Origin: Williamsia phyllosphaerae
Lineage (GTDB): Bacteria > Actinomycetota > Actinomycetes > Mycobacteriales > Mycobacteriaceae
DNA: 64,000 bases
Reading direction: 5' to 3'
Assembly: GCF_014635305.1 (NCBI RefSeq)
Contig: NZ_BMCS01000001.1
Coordinates: 124,001-188,000, forward strand
The position numbers were made by a program, and so were the translations under genes. Below the pieces are notes generated by a model. It was not told where the DNA came from. It saw nothing but the letters and a program-made list of their open reading frames with translations, and did no database searches. Position 1 is the stretch's first letter, and each line of letters begins with the position of its first letter. Below, one piece after another: positions 1 to 8,645 of this stretch.

Positions 1-2
1 CC

Positions 3-776
3 TCATCCCCGGAGGGCCAGATCACCCGGGGCACCACGAACCTCAACCGTCTCCGTCGCGTGGACCGGTGGATGGCCGGTCGCGCCGAGATCGTCGAACT
101 CCTTCGCTCGCACCGTGATCCACTCGCGGTGGACCTGGGCTACGGCGACCGCCCCGACACCGCGGTGGAGATGTCACGCCGACTGCGGGCGGTGGCACCG
201 CGAACGACGTTGGTGGGCCTGGAGATCGACCCCGCCCGCGTGGTCGACGACCGCGATGGGGTGCGCTTCGCCCGCGGCGGCTTCGAACTCGCCGGACTGC
301 GCCCGCACCTGGTCCGCGCGTTCAACGTCCTGCGACAGTACGACGAGTCGCAGGTCGGCCCCGCATGGGCGCGCATGCAGTCCGGTCTGGCTCCCGGCGG
401 GTTGATCGTCGAGGGCACGTGCGATGAGATCGGCCGTCGGTGCGCCTGGATCCTCCTCGACGCCGACGGGCCGCGCTCGCTCACCCTGGCCTGGGACCCC
501 GAGCACACCGACCGACCGTCCGACATCGCGCCCCGACTGCCCAAGGCGTTGATCCACCACAACGTGCCGGGGACCCCGATCCACGATCTGCTGACCGCCG
601 CCGATCGGTGCTGGGATTCCGCGGCACCGTACGCGGCCTACGGCCGTCGTGTGCGGTGGCAGCACGCCCGGACCGCGTTGCACGCCCAGGGCGTGCCGTG
701 TGAGCTGCCCCGTAGGCGCCTGCGCGACAACGTCCTGACCGTCCCGTGGGAGGTCGTCGCGCCCGTCCGACCGTAG
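3..776 (+). CDS. Class I SAM-methyltransferase-like protein, 5'-truncated by the window edge
   Basis: The reading frame is open from base 3 and ends at the TAG at 774-776, so the true start lies before the window. A GTG at 60 could start translation, but in-frame sequence upstream (ending in residues TRGTTNLNRLRRVDRWM) looks coding. A nucleotide-binding-like stretch (LAVDLGYGDRP) is followed by a VGLEID segment, which fits the first two beta strands of a Rossmann methyltransferase. The substrate is unknown. It lies 10 bp before the nitrilase-family gene on the same strand, so the two are probably cotranscribed. The methyltransferase assignment rests on fold-level motifs only. Confidence 0.6.
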   Translation, partial: SSPEGQITRGTTNLNRLRRVDRWMAGRAEIVELLRSHRDPLAVDLGYGDRPDTAVEMSRRLRAVAPRTTLVGLEIDPARVVDDRDGVRFARGGFELAGLRPHLVRAFNVLRQYDESQVGPAWARMQSGLAPGGLIVEGTCDEIGRRCAWILLDADGPRSLTLAWDPEHTDRPSDIAPRLPKALIHHNVPGTPIHDLLTAADRCWDSAAPYAAYGRRVRWQHARTALHAQGVPCELPRRRLRDNVLTVPWEVVAPVRP

Positions 777-786
777 AATCGGATGC

Positions 787-1596
787 ATGCGTATCGCGAT
801 GGCCCAGGTCCCGAGCGGGACCGATCCCGCCGCCAACCTGGATCTGCTGCGTGCACGGACCGAGCAGGCCGCGGCCGACGGTGCCGATCTGGTCGTGTTC
901 CCGGAGGCGATGATGTGCCGGTTCGGGGTGTCGCTGGACCCGATCGCCGAACCCCTCGACGGTCCGTGGGCCACCGGCGTCCGCGACACCGCCACCACGT
1001 CGGCCGTGACGATCGTGGCGGGGATGTTCACCCCGGCCGACACCCTCGACGGTCGCCGACGCGTGCGCAACACGCTGATCGCCGCCGCGCCGGACGGAAC
1101 GGTGACCTCCTACGACAAGATCCACCTCTACGACGCGTTCGGGTTCCGCGAGTCCGCCACGGTCGCGCCCGGGTCGACCCCGGTGGTCATCGAGGTCGGC
1201 GGACACACCGTCGGCCTGGCGACCTGCTACGACATCCGCTTCCCCGAACTGTTCACCACCCTCGCGCGGGCCGGCGCGGAACTGATCGTCGTCCCGGCAT
1301 CCTGGGGCGCCGGCCCCGGCAAGCAGCAGCAGTGGCGGGTGCTGGCCCAGGCCCGTGCACTCGACAGCAGCACCATCGTCGCCGCGGTCGGCCAACCGGT
1401 CCCGCCGGATCCCGGTGTCGCGGACTCCGCCGCGCCGACCGGGATCGGCCATTCGCTGCTCGTCGACCCGTTCGGGGACGTACTCGCCGAATACGGTGAC
1501 GACGAGCACCTGGACCTGCACGAACTCGACTTCGACCGCGTCAACAAGGCCCGGTCGACGATCGCGGTGCTCGACAACAAGATGCTGCACGTCTGA
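787..1596 (+). CDS. Carbon-nitrogen hydrolase (nitrilase superfamily)
   Basis: A 269-residue nitrilase-superfamily amidohydrolase, likely cytoplasmic. The catalytic triad is visible: Glu40 in VVFPEAM, Lys111 in YDKIHLYDAFGF and Cys147 in GLATCYDIRFPE. Length and motif spacing are typical for the family, whose members hydrolyse small amides such as deaminated glutathione or omega-amides. The natural substrate cannot be read from the sequence. Position next to a DUF2993 gene and near deoC matches the Rv0480c/Rv0479c/deoC neighbourhood of M. tuberculosis, which supports orthology with Rv0480c. The ATG at 787 begins exactly at the conserved MRIAMAQ strand. Confidence 0.9.
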   Translation: MRIAMAQVPSGTDPAANLDLLRARTEQAAADGADLVVFPEAMMCRFGVSLDPIAEPLDGPWATGVRDTATTSAVTIVAGMFTPADTLDGRRRVRNTLIAAAPDGTVTSYDKIHLYDAFGFRESATVAPGSTPVVIEVGGHTVGLATCYDIRFPELFTTLARAGAELIVVPASWGAGPGKQQQWRVLAQARALDSSTIVAAVGQPVPPDPGVADSAAPTGIGHSLLVDPFGDVLAEYGDDEHLDLHELDFDRVNKARSTIAVLDNKMLHV

Positions 1597-1663
1597 CGTC
1601 GCGGTCAGAGGTTTCAGAGAAGTCTCACGATCGGCACAACATGGGCAGGCAGAATCGAGGGCG

Positions 1664-2671
1664 ATGAATGAGCGCAACGACAACGACGACGCCCCCACCG
1701 CCAAGGCCTACTCGCAGACCCGGCCGTTCGAGGCTCCCCCGGGAACGGAGTACCCCGCCGTACCCGGATACGGCCCGCCGTCGGGTCCACCTCCGCCCGG
1801 AACCGGGTTCGACGATCCGTCACAGCCCGCGGGGGACCCGCCGCGACCGGCGAAGCCGCGCCGCCGCGTCGGGATGATCGTCACGATCAGCGCTCTCGTG
1901 CTGGTGCTGGTGCTGGTCGTCGCCGGGGTGGGCAGCGAGCTCTACCTGCGTAACGCGACCAAGGACTGCCTGGAGAAGTCGTTCACGGAACTGACCGGGT
2001 CGTCGGCGTCGGTGTCGTTGAGCAAGAAGCCGATGCTGCTGCAGGCGGCCACCAAAGAGGTCCCCTACGTCCAGATCGACACCTCCGGGGACGACGGATC
2101 GGCGATCTCGCTGCACGGCCGCGCCGACAACATCAAGGGCATCTCCGACGGCTCGACCATCGGCCGACTCGCCGCCACCGGATCGGTCCCGTTCTCCCGC
2201 ATCGTCGAGTTGAGCAAGCAGTCCTCGCAGCAGTCCACCGACACCACCCAGAGCCAGCAGCCCTCGACCGGCCTCGGCGGCCTGTTCGGCGACTTCACGC
2301 TGGACAGCCTCACCGGCGACCCGTCGAGCGGCACCATCACCGTCAACGCGGGCGTGAGCGTGGCCGGGCTGATCTCCATCCCGGTCAGCACCGAGATCAA
2401 GCCCGTCACCACCGGCGGCAAGATCGATTTCCAGGTGGTCAAGGCCAGCGCCCTCGTGTTCGGCATCCCGTCGAACTTCGCGCAGACCCTCGTCGACGGG
2501 GTGTCGAAGTCGCTGTTCCCGCCCCTGTTCGATCAGCTCTCGATCGACAAGCTCACCGTCACCCCCACCGGTGTCGACTTCGCGGTCACCGGAACCGATG
2601 TGCCGCTCGACCAGAACACATCGGGCTCGACGTCGGGGTCGCAGGGCCAGACCACCTGCACGGTGATCTGA
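1664..2671 (+). CDS. DUF2993 (LmeA-type) membrane-anchored protein
   Basis: A 335-residue protein with a proline-rich, low-complexity cytoplasmic N-terminus (about residues 1-65), one transmembrane helix near residues 70-90 (IVTISALVLVLVLVVAGVG), then an extracytoplasmic domain resembling DUF2993. The family includes LmeA, which acts in lipomannan elongation in mycobacteria; whether this paralogue does so is unknown. I chose the ATG at 1664 because upstream in-frame sequence overlaps the preceding hydrolase gene and is arginine-rich, like a frame shadow. It occupies the position of Rv0479c beside the amidohydrolase gene. The stop lies 8 bp before the photolyase start, suggesting one transcript. 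Confidence 0.8.
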   Translation: MNERNDNDDAPTAKAYSQTRPFEAPPGTEYPAVPGYGPPSGPPPPGTGFDDPSQPAGDPPRPAKPRRRVGMIVTISALVLVLVLVVAGVGSELYLRNATKDCLEKSFTELTGSSASVSLSKKPMLLQAATKEVPYVQIDTSGDDGSAISLHGRADNIKGISDGSTIGRLAATGSVPFSRIVELSKQSSQQSTDTTQSQQPSTGLGGLFGDFTLDSLTGDPSSGTITVNAGVSVAGLISIPVSTEIKPVTTGGKIDFQVVKASALVFGIPSNFAQTLVDGVSKSLFPPLFDQLSIDKLTVTPTGVDFAVTGTDVPLDQNTSGSTSGSQGQTTCTVI

Positions 2672-2678
2672 TGCGGTC

Positions 2679-4163
2679 ATGACCTCGAAGCCGGAGCCGT
2701 TGTGGCTCTTCGCCGATCAACTCGGGCGCCACATCCACTCGGCCCCCGAGCACGCCGACCGCGACATCATCCTCATCGAGTCGACCGCGGCGCTGCGTCG
2801 ACGCGGCGGACACCGCCAGAAGGCGCACCTGCTGCTGTCGGGGATGCGACACCTCGCGGCCGAACTCGGTGAGCGAGCCCAACTGTGGCAGGCGGAGGGA
2901 TATCGCGACGCGCTCGTCGAACTCGGTCGGCCGGTCGTCGTGCACGAACCCACCTCGCGGGCAGCGCACGACTTCGTGCACGCCCTCGTCGAGGAGGGTC
3001 TCGTCGCCGAGGTGCTGCCCAACCCCTCGTTCGCCCTCTCCCGGGACGACTTCGAGACCTGGGCGGGCACGGCGTCGTCGTTTCGCATGGAGACCTTCTA
3101 TCGGGAGCAACGCCGCCGTTTCGACATCCTCATGGACGGCGACCGACCTGCGGGCGGGACGTGGAACTACGACCACGAGAACCGTGAGTCACCGCCGAAG
3201 TCCGAGACCCTCGGGGTCGACCCACCCTGGTGGCCGACCGAGGACGAGATCGACGAGCAGGTCCGCGCCGACCTCGACGCCCTCGAGATCGAGTGGTCCG
3301 GCGCCGACGGACCGCGCCTGTTCGCGGTGACCACCGACGAGGCCAACGAGGCCCTGCGCACCTTCATCGACCAGCGGCTCGCGACGTTCGGACGCTACGA
3401 GGACGCCATCATGGGCGCGGACTGGACGATGTCGCACTCGCTGCTGTCGGTGCCGCTCAACCTGTCGCTGCTCGATCCCCTCGACGTGGTCCACGCCGCG
3501 GAGGACGCCGCACGCAACGGCGACGTGGACCTCGCCGCCGCCGAGGGCTTCATCCGCCAGATCATCGGCTGGCGCGAGTTCATCTGGCATCTCTACTGGC
3601 ACTTCGGCGCCGATTACATGACGAAGAACTCACTCGACGCGCACGTGCCGTTGCCGGACTGGTTCCGCGACCTCGACGCCGACGCCGTGACGGCACGGTG
3701 CCTGTCCGATGCGCTCGAGGGTGTCCGGGACCGCGGGTGGGTACACCACATCCCGCGGTTGATGATCCTGGGCAGCCATGCGTTGCAACGCAATTACGAT
3801 CCGGCCGAGCTGACCGAATGGTTCCGCGCCCACTTCGTCGACGGATACGAGTGGGTCATGCCGGTCAACGTCATCGGGATGAGTCAGCACGCCGACGGGG
3901 GCCTGATGGCCACGAAGCCGTACACATCCGGCGGCGCGTACATCAACAAGATGTCCGACCACTGCCGCTCCTGCGAGTACAACCCGAAAAAGCGCGTCGG
4001 CGACGACGCCTGTCCGTTCACCGCCGGGTACTGGGCGTTCACCCACCGGCACCGGGAGATGCTCTCGGCCAATCACCGCACCGCACGCGCGGTCTCGACG
4101 ATGAACCGTCTCTCCGATCTCGACGCGGTGCTCGAGCAGGAAGCCCACCGGGAGGTGTTCTGA
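2679..4163 (+). CDS. Iron-sulfur prokaryotic (6-4) photolyase / cryptochrome-related protein
   Basis: A 494-residue member of the deoxyribodipyrimidine photolyase-related family (FeS-BCP/CryPro group), predicted to use FAD and light to repair (6-4) photoproducts in DNA. Four cysteines at 341, 429, 432 and 445 have the same spacing (88, 3, 13) as the [4Fe-4S] ligands of Agrobacterium PhrB (350, 438, 441, 454, from memory). The N-terminal alpha/beta domain (WLFADQLG) and C-terminal helical FAD domain (GWREFIWHLYW, MPVNVIGMSQHADGG) follow the family layout, and length is normal. It starts 8 bp after the DUF2993 gene. Whether it repairs DNA or signals light is not decided by sequence. Confidence 0.9.
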   Translation: MTSKPEPLWLFADQLGRHIHSAPEHADRDIILIESTAALRRRGGHRQKAHLLLSGMRHLAAELGERAQLWQAEGYRDALVELGRPVVVHEPTSRAAHDFVHALVEEGLVAEVLPNPSFALSRDDFETWAGTASSFRMETFYREQRRRFDILMDGDRPAGGTWNYDHENRESPPKSETLGVDPPWWPTEDEIDEQVRADLDALEIEWSGADGPRLFAVTTDEANEALRTFIDQRLATFGRYEDAIMGADWTMSHSLLSVPLNLSLLDPLDVVHAAEDAARNGDVDLAAAEGFIRQIIGWREFIWHLYWHFGADYMTKNSLDAHVPLPDWFRDLDADAVTARCLSDALEGVRDRGWVHHIPRLMILGSHALQRNYDPAELTEWFRAHFVDGYEWVMPVNVIGMSQHADGGLMATKPYTSGGAYINKMSDHCRSCEYNPKKRVGDDACPFTAGYWAFTHRHREMLSANHRTARAVSTMNRLSDLDAVLEQEAHREVF

Positions 4164-4244
4164 CGTGGTCGCCGAACGCCTACGTCGACGCAGCGGCGCG
4201 CGTACGATCGGCCACAGTTCCCACAGGGGCGAGACGAGGTGCGC

Positions 4245-4493
4245 ATGATCATGCCTGAGCAGAACCGAGCCGCGGTCGCGATCGTCAGTTATGCCGGTGT
4301 CCTGTACGCCGCGGTGGCGGTCTTCGCCGTCACCCTGTTCTACTCGACCGCCGTCGACCACGGCCCGCGGCACGAATACCCGCTGGAGCACTGGATTCTG
4401 GCGGCCGGGTTCTCCGCTCTGGTGGCGGGCACCCTGTTGTTCGCGGTGAACGCGCTGCTGCGAGACACCCGGACGGCCCGCACCCGGACCTGA
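4245..4493 (+). CDS. Small two-helix membrane protein
   Basis: A protein of 82 residues with two predicted membrane helices (roughly residues 10-31 and 48-69) and a basic threonine/arginine tail. Possible starts are GTG 4239, ATG 4245 and ATG 4251; a GAGG motif at 4236-4239 sits best for ATG 4245. No family recognised. It lies between the photolyase and deoC on the same strand, with an 81-bp gap upstream, so it may have its own promoter. Confidence 0.65.
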   Translation: MIMPEQNRAAVAIVSYAGVLYAAVAVFAVTLFYSTAVDHGPRHEYPLEHWILAAGFSALVAGTLLFAVNALLRDTRTARTRT

Positions 4494-4548
4494 CGCTCAC
4501 GCAGGGCGCGTCGGTGTGCTCGGGCGTCGGTGTGCCACGCTCGTGGGC

Positions 4549-5238
4549 ATGACCGAGTCCATCACCTCGCAATACACCCGCCGGCAGGTCGCGGCCATCG
4601 TCGACCACACCCTGCTCAAGCCCGAGGCGACCCGCGCCGACGCCGACGCCACGGTCGCCGAGGCCGCCGAACTGGGTGTCGCGGCGGTCTGCCTCTCGCC
4701 GTCGATGTTGCCCATCGACACCGGCCATCAGGCGACGTGCGTCGTAGCGGGATTCCCGTCGGGCAAACACCATTCGCTCGTCAAGGCGGCCGAGGCCCGC
4801 CTGGCCGTGGACTCCGGCGCCCACGAGGTCGACATGGTCATCGACGTCGGTGCCGCCGTGGCGGGACACTACGACGAGATCTTCGCCGACGTGCTGACCG
4901 TGCGCGAGGCGGTGGGCCCCGAGGTGGTGCTCAAGGTGATCATCGAGTCCGCCGCGCTGTTGGAGCTCAGCGGCCCGGACTGCGTCACCCAGGTGTGCGT
5001 GAAGGCGGCCGCCGCCGGTGCGTCGATGGTCAAGACGTCGACGGGATTCCACCCCTGCGGCGGGGCGAGCGTCGAGGCCGTGAGACTGATGCGTGCCGCC
5101 GTTCCCGGACGTGTGGGCATCAAGGCCTCCGGCGGCATCCGGACCGCGGAATTCGCGGCCGAGTTGATCGCCGCCGGCGCCACCCGGCTGGGGTTGTCGG
5201 GTTCGCGCGCGGTACTCGACGGGTTCGACGACGTCTGA
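4549..5238 (+). CDS. deoC: Deoxyribose-phosphate aldolase
   Basis: A 229-residue class I aldolase that cleaves 2-deoxyribose-5-phosphate to glyceraldehyde-3-phosphate and acetaldehyde in deoxynucleoside salvage. The Schiff-base lysine is Lys162 in MVKTSTGF, the second active-site lysine is Lys192 in [10 protein letters not shown], and an acidic residue in EVDMVIDVG (Asp95) matches the conserved aspartate. Start chosen at ATG 4549 because [25 protein letters not shown] matches the usual family N-terminus; upstream in-frame sequence is not conserved-looking. Orthologous in position to Rv0478, although its orientation relative to hbhA is inverted here. Confidence 0.95.
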   Translation: MTESITSQYTRRQVAAIVDHTLLKPEATRADADATVAEAAELGVAAVCLSPSMLPIDTGHQATCVVAGFPSGKHHSLVKAAEARLAVDSGAHEVDMVIDVGAAVAGHYDEIFADVLTVREAVGPEVVLKVIIESAALLELSGPDCVTQVCVKAAAAGASMVKTSTGFHPCGGASVEAVRLMRAAVPGRVGIKASGGIRTAEFAAELIAAGATRLGLSGSRAVLDGFDDV

Positions 5239-5259
5239 CCGCCCCGTCACGCCGAGCCG

Positions 5260-6330
5260 TCAGGCGATGAACTGCGCTCTGTCGGTGGTCTTCTCGAGCA
5301 GCTCGGTGAGCAGCCGGTCGTAGGCGTCGTGCTCCTCGATGTTGCTCATGTGTCCGGTGTGCGGCAGCACGAGGTACTCGTGCAGGTGGCCGGCTTCTTC
5401 CAACGTCGCGGCGATCGCGTCGGAGTGCTTGCGTGGGGTGAGCCGGTCGTCGGTGCCGACGACCACGGCGGTGGGCACGGTCAGGTTGAGGACGCCCTGC
5501 CACACGTCGAGGTCCAGCATGGCCGCACCCCATCGCGCCCGCGCGACGGCCGGGCACTCGGAGATCATGCGGTCGCAGAACTCCACGTGCGCGAGTCGGG
5601 CCTGTGTGTTCAACGCGATGTACTGCGCCATCTTCGGCGAGACGGTGGTGTGCGGCAACGGCATCGGTGTCGTCGCGATCATCCGGCCCACCGCGTACTC
5701 CAGTGGGCGGGTGAACCGCGGCAACCCCTCGGGGATGACCGCGAGGTTCTGCATGATCTCGACCGCGGCGGTCGAGGTGAGCACCACGCCCCGGGCGAAC
5801 CGTTCCACGCTCTGCGGGTGATTGGCGGCCCACGCGAGCACCGACATCCCGCCCATGCTGTGGCCGGCGATGACGGCACGCCGATCCGCCGGGACCACCG
5901 CCTGCAGAACCGATTCCAGATCGGATCCGAGCAGGTCGGTGCTGAGCTTGGTCTTGCCGAGCGGGGTCTCACCGTGACCGCGCTGGTCGTAGACGACGAC
6001 GCGGCACGTGTCGGCGAAGTCGTTGATCTGCGCCCACCAGTGCCGGGTGTTGCAGGTCCATCCGTGCGCGGCGACGATCAGATCGCCGTCGGCCGGCCCG
6101 TAGGCGAGCACGTTGATCGGGTTGCCGTCCGCGGCGCGCACGGCGATCCGCTCCGGCGTCGCGCGCGGCCGGTCCAGCAGATGATCGGGGCCGTCGTCGA
6201 CCGGCGGGGCGGCGGTGAGCGCGGAGCGCACCAGGGCGGTGAGGATGGTGCCGACGCCGATCCCGACCGCGCCGACGCCGACACCCCCGGCGACGGCGAG
6301 CCCGGTGAGTGCCTTGCTGGACCTGGTCAT
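5260..6330 (-). CDS. Alpha/beta hydrolase with N-terminal membrane segment
   Basis: A 356-residue alpha/beta-hydrolase-fold protein. The nucleophile is Ser158 in GHSMGG, the acid probably Asp294 or Asp295 in VGTDDRLTP, and the base His327 in HTGHMS; an oxyanion HGW motif is at 89-91. Residues 8-33 are a glycine/valine-rich hydrophobic segment, a likely signal anchor. Esterase, lipase or other hydrolase activity cannot be separated by sequence. It starts 16 bp downstream of the MerR gene on the same strand, so the pair is probably an operon. Convergent with deoC. Confidence 0.85.
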   Translation of the reverse strand: MTRSSKALTGLAVAGGVGVGAVGIGVGTILTALVRSALTAAPPVDDGPDHLLDRPRATPERIAVRAADGNPINVLAYGPADGDLIVAAHGWTCNTRHWWAQINDFADTCRVVVYDQRGHGETPLGKTKLSTDLLGSDLESVLQAVVPADRRAVIAGHSMGGMSVLAWAANHPQSVERFARGVVLTSTAAVEIMQNLAVIPEGLPRFTRPLEYAVGRMIATTPMPLPHTTVSPKMAQYIALNTQARLAHVEFCDRMISECPAVARARWGAAMLDLDVWQGVLNLTVPTAVVVGTDDRLTPRKHSDAIAATLEEAGHLHEYLVLPHTGHMSNIEEHDAYDRLLTELLEKTTDRAQFIA

Positions 6331-6346
6331 GGAGTCGTGCCTCTCG

Positions 6347-7132
6347 TCAGGTGGTCTGGGGTCCGCTGCCGTCAGGCGCGATGTCGAGCTGAGCGTCGAA
6401 TTCGCCGTGGTCGCCCTCGAGTATCTCCGACGCCTCGCCGATCGCGATCGAGATCTTCCGGTCGAGCGCGCGACGGAAGGCCGACTGCACGATCTCGTGC
6501 GCCATCGGCCGCACCGTCCGGATGAGGTGGGCGGCCTTCGCGACCTCCTTCTCCTCGAGGTCGAGCAGCTGCCCGTCCTCGCCGAAGTATTTGTCGGTGA
6601 TGATCGCGACGAAGCTGTCGGCCACGTCGTCGAGATCGTTCTGCACCCGCTCCCACTTGCGCAGCAGCGACTCCAGATCGATACCCGCCTTGACCAGCAC
6701 CTCGGCGCCCTCGAGGAGTTCCGGGCTCTTGATCGCGTACTGCGCACCCTCCTTGGCCAGCAGACCGAGTCGCTGACTCATCGCGATGGTGGTGTCGGTG
6801 GCGCCGATGGTGCGGCGCAGTTCGGTCATGGTGATGGTCGCGGCCCGTTTGAAGGTCCGCCACCGGCCGCCCTTGGGCTCGCCGTCGAGAACGTGCTCGA
6901 CCTTCATCCCGTAGTGCGCGGCCAGCAACAACTCGCTGATCGTCGCGAAAGTGTACCCGCGGTCGAGCAGCTTGGAGATGAGGTTCAGCCGGACGAGATG
7001 CTCCTGCGAGTACCACCCGGTCCGCCCCTTGATCTTGGGAGATGGCAGCAGACCACGATCCTGGTACACCCGGATGTTTCGGACACTGACACCCGAGATG
7101 TCGGCAAGCTCGTTGATCCGGTATTCAGCCAC
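6347..7132 (-). CDS. MerR-family transcriptional regulator
   Basis: A 261-residue regulator with an N-terminal MerR winged helix (YRINELADISGVSVRNIRVYQDRGLLPSP, recognition helix about residues 14-25), a dimerisation helix, and an unusually long C-terminal region of about 150 residues of unknown ligand specificity. No cysteine pair typical of metal-sensing MerR proteins is evident. It is followed 16 bp later by the alpha/beta hydrolase gene and preceded by the AurF-type oxygenase gene on the same strand, so it probably controls one or both. The 45-bp gap upstream is short. Confidence 0.85.
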   Translation of the reverse strand: MAEYRINELADISGVSVRNIRVYQDRGLLPSPKIKGRTGWYSQEHLVRLNLISKLLDRGYTFATISELLLAAHYGMKVEHVLDGEPKGGRWRTFKRAATITMTELRRTIGATDTTIAMSQRLGLLAKEGAQYAIKSPELLEGAEVLVKAGIDLESLLRKWERVQNDLDDVADSFVAIITDKYFGEDGQLLDLEEKEVAKAAHLIRTVRPMAHEIVQSAFRRALDRKISIAIGEASEILEGDHGEFDAQLDIAPDGSGPQTT

Positions 7133-7177
7133 CGGCCGATTCTATGCGCGCACGTCGTGCGTTCTCGTACGCGGCGA

Positions 7178-8095
7178 TCAGATGATCGCGCCGCGACGCA
7201 GCAGAAGCTTGCCCGGACCGCCGATGAGACCGCATTCGTCGAGGAAGGACACGGTCTTGGCGCATCCGTTGCGCTTGCGGTCGTTGTAGAACGTGTTGCG
7301 ACGCGCGGCCTTGACGGCGGCCTTCTTGTCGAGCCCGGCCGCCTCGTACACCTTGGGGTTGACCAGGCAGAACACGACCATGTAGACGGTGATCGCGAGC
7401 ATCAGGCGCGTCATGTGCCGACGGATCGGGCTCATGTCAGCCGCGATGCGGACCGTCTCCTCGCGGGCGAAGCGGATGTGGCGGGCCTCTTCGAGCACGT
7501 GGATCTTGCTCACGGTGCGGGTGACCGGCTGGACGCGCGGATCCTTCATGAAATCGCGCTGCATCATGTCGAGGATCTCCTCGGCGGCGAGCGTGCCACC
7601 GAAGGCGAGCGACCCCGAGGCCAGCGCCTTGAACGGACGGCTCAGGAAGTTGATCCACTTCGGGCGCTCGTAGTTGGGGATGCCGAAGTAGTCGGCCGCC
7701 TTGGCGAACATCGTCGAGTGACGGCACTCGTCGGCGATCTCGGTCAGCGCGAACTGGAAGTGGGGCGACGCGGGGTCCTGCTTGTATGCGTCGCGGATGA
7801 GCATCTGCATGAGGATGATCTCGAACCAGATACCGGTCGCACTGATGCTGGCGGCCTCGTGCTCGGTGAGCGTGATGCGCTGCGCCTCGGTCATCTGATC
7901 CCACATCTCGGTGCCGTAGAGGCTGCACCATTCGGGGGTCATCCCGTAGAAACTTTCGTGGTCGATGGGTGCTTCCCAGTCGACCTCGATCAGCGGGTCG
8001 TAGGACTTCCGTGCCGACGACGCGAGCAGACGACGCGCGACATCCTGGCGGTCGGACACCTTGTCGAGCCGGGTGAGCGGTTCAGCGATGGTCAT
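7178..8095 (-). CDS. AurF-type diiron oxygenase
   Basis: A 305-residue ferritin-like diiron protein of the AurF (p-aminobenzoate N-oxygenase) family. Candidate metal ligands are Glu80 (TEHEAAS), Glu123 and His126 (DECRH), Glu172 (LAAEEIL), His199 (SKIHV), and Glu203 with His206 (EEARH). The Glu172-His199-Glu203-His206 spacing (27, 4, 3) equals that of AurF, including the extra seventh-ligand histidine. The family oxidises amines or hydroxylates carbon; substrate here unknown. The C-terminal region contains hydrophobic and basic segments (VYMVVFCLVN). Its upstream region 8096-8218 carries clustered TGTCA-like half-sites. MerR and hydrolase genes follow downstream. Confidence 0.85.
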   Translation of the reverse strand: MTIAEPLTRLDKVSDRQDVARRLLASSARKSYDPLIEVDWEAPIDHESFYGMTPEWCSLYGTEMWDQMTEAQRITLTEHEAASISATGIWFEIILMQMLIRDAYKQDPASPHFQFALTEIADECRHSTMFAKAADYFGIPNYERPKWINFLSRPFKALASGSLAFGGTLAAEEILDMMQRDFMKDPRVQPVTRTVSKIHVLEEARHIRFAREETVRIAADMSPIRRHMTRLMLAITVYMVVFCLVNPKVYEAAGLDKKAAVKAARRNTFYNDRKRNGCAKTVSFLDECGLIGGPGKLLLRRGAII

Positions 8096-8140
8096 CGTGC
8101 ACTCCTATGCGGGCCGGATGACCCGTCGTCGACGACAAAA

Positions 8141-8208
8141 ACCTTGTCAATCAACGATGCAACATGACACTGCTCGATGTCAAGGTATTTCGACAACGAA
8201 CATTGTCA
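8141..8208 (-). promoter_or_regulatory. Clustered TGTCA/TGACA half-sites before the AurF-type gene
   Basis: Within about 70 bp upstream of the oxygenase start lie several copies of TTGTCA/TGACA: 8144-8149, 8165-8169, 8178-8182, 8192-8196 and 8203-8208. Two inverted repeats are formed: ACCTTG (8141-8146) with CAAGGT (8181-8186), and GACAA (8192-8196) with TTGTC (8203-8207). On the minus strand one copy reads TTGACA and could also serve as a -35 element. This looks like a regulated promoter, perhaps bound by the neighbouring MerR protein; that is inference. Confidence 0.5.
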
Positions 8209-8218
8209 TATCGGGGTG

Positions 8219-8530
8219 TCAGACCTTGCGGAACCACTTCTTGTTCTGGATCGAGTCCACGCGGGGACGGACGTCGACCAGGTAGACCAGCACGGCGACG
8301 ATCCCGATGATGCCGAAGATGCCGAGAAGTCCGAACAGCCACAGGAACAGGGTCGCGACCACGAGGATGCTGACCCAGATCACCTTGCTCTGACGATCGA
8401 CGGCCGGGAACGCATCGGGACGTTGGATCGCGGCGTGGATGAGTGCGACGAGTGCCGCGACGCCGGCGATCACGGTGAGGATCAGCACGAAGAAGCTGCG
8501 GGAGTAGTCGAGTACGGAGACGAAGTTCAC
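8219..8530 (-). CDS. DUF2516 membrane protein
   Basis: A 103-residue membrane protein of the DUF2516 family (Rv0476 in M. tuberculosis). Two or three hydrophobic segments are seen at about residues 12-36, 49-68 and 69-86, ending in a charged tail (QNKKWFRKV). Function unknown. It follows hbhA as in M. tuberculosis, but a strong hairpin lies between them (8590-8621). Confidence 0.85.
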   Translation of the reverse strand: MNFVSVLDYSRSFFVLILTVIAGVAALVALIHAAIQRPDAFPAVDRQSKVIWVSILVVATLFLWLFGLLGIFGIIGIVAVLVYLVDVRPRVDSIQNKKWFRKV

Positions 8531-8589
8531 GCGCGCAGTCTATATCGGACATCGGCGGACACCGGCGTCCACTGACACCGGACACGACG

Positions 8590-8621
8590 GTGCCCCCGCA
8601 ACTGTGGAGTCGCGGGGGCAC
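8590..8621 (-). terminator. Strong hairpin after hbhA
   Basis: Arms GTGCCCCCGC (8590-8599) and GCGGGGGCAC (8612-8621) are perfectly complementary over 10 bp around a 12-nt loop. It starts 25 bp after the hbhA stop and 60 bp before the DUF2516 gene. There is no U tract, as is common for actinobacterial terminators; it could instead be an attenuator or RNA-processing site. Confidence 0.7.
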
Positions 8622-8645
8622 GGGGTCGAGCAGGGTGCGAGGGTC

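Noticed and set aside
6215-8167. A 650-codon plus-strand frame across the MerR and AurF genes
   Set aside because: It is the antisense of two clear protein families and has the composition of a GC-rich frame shadow.
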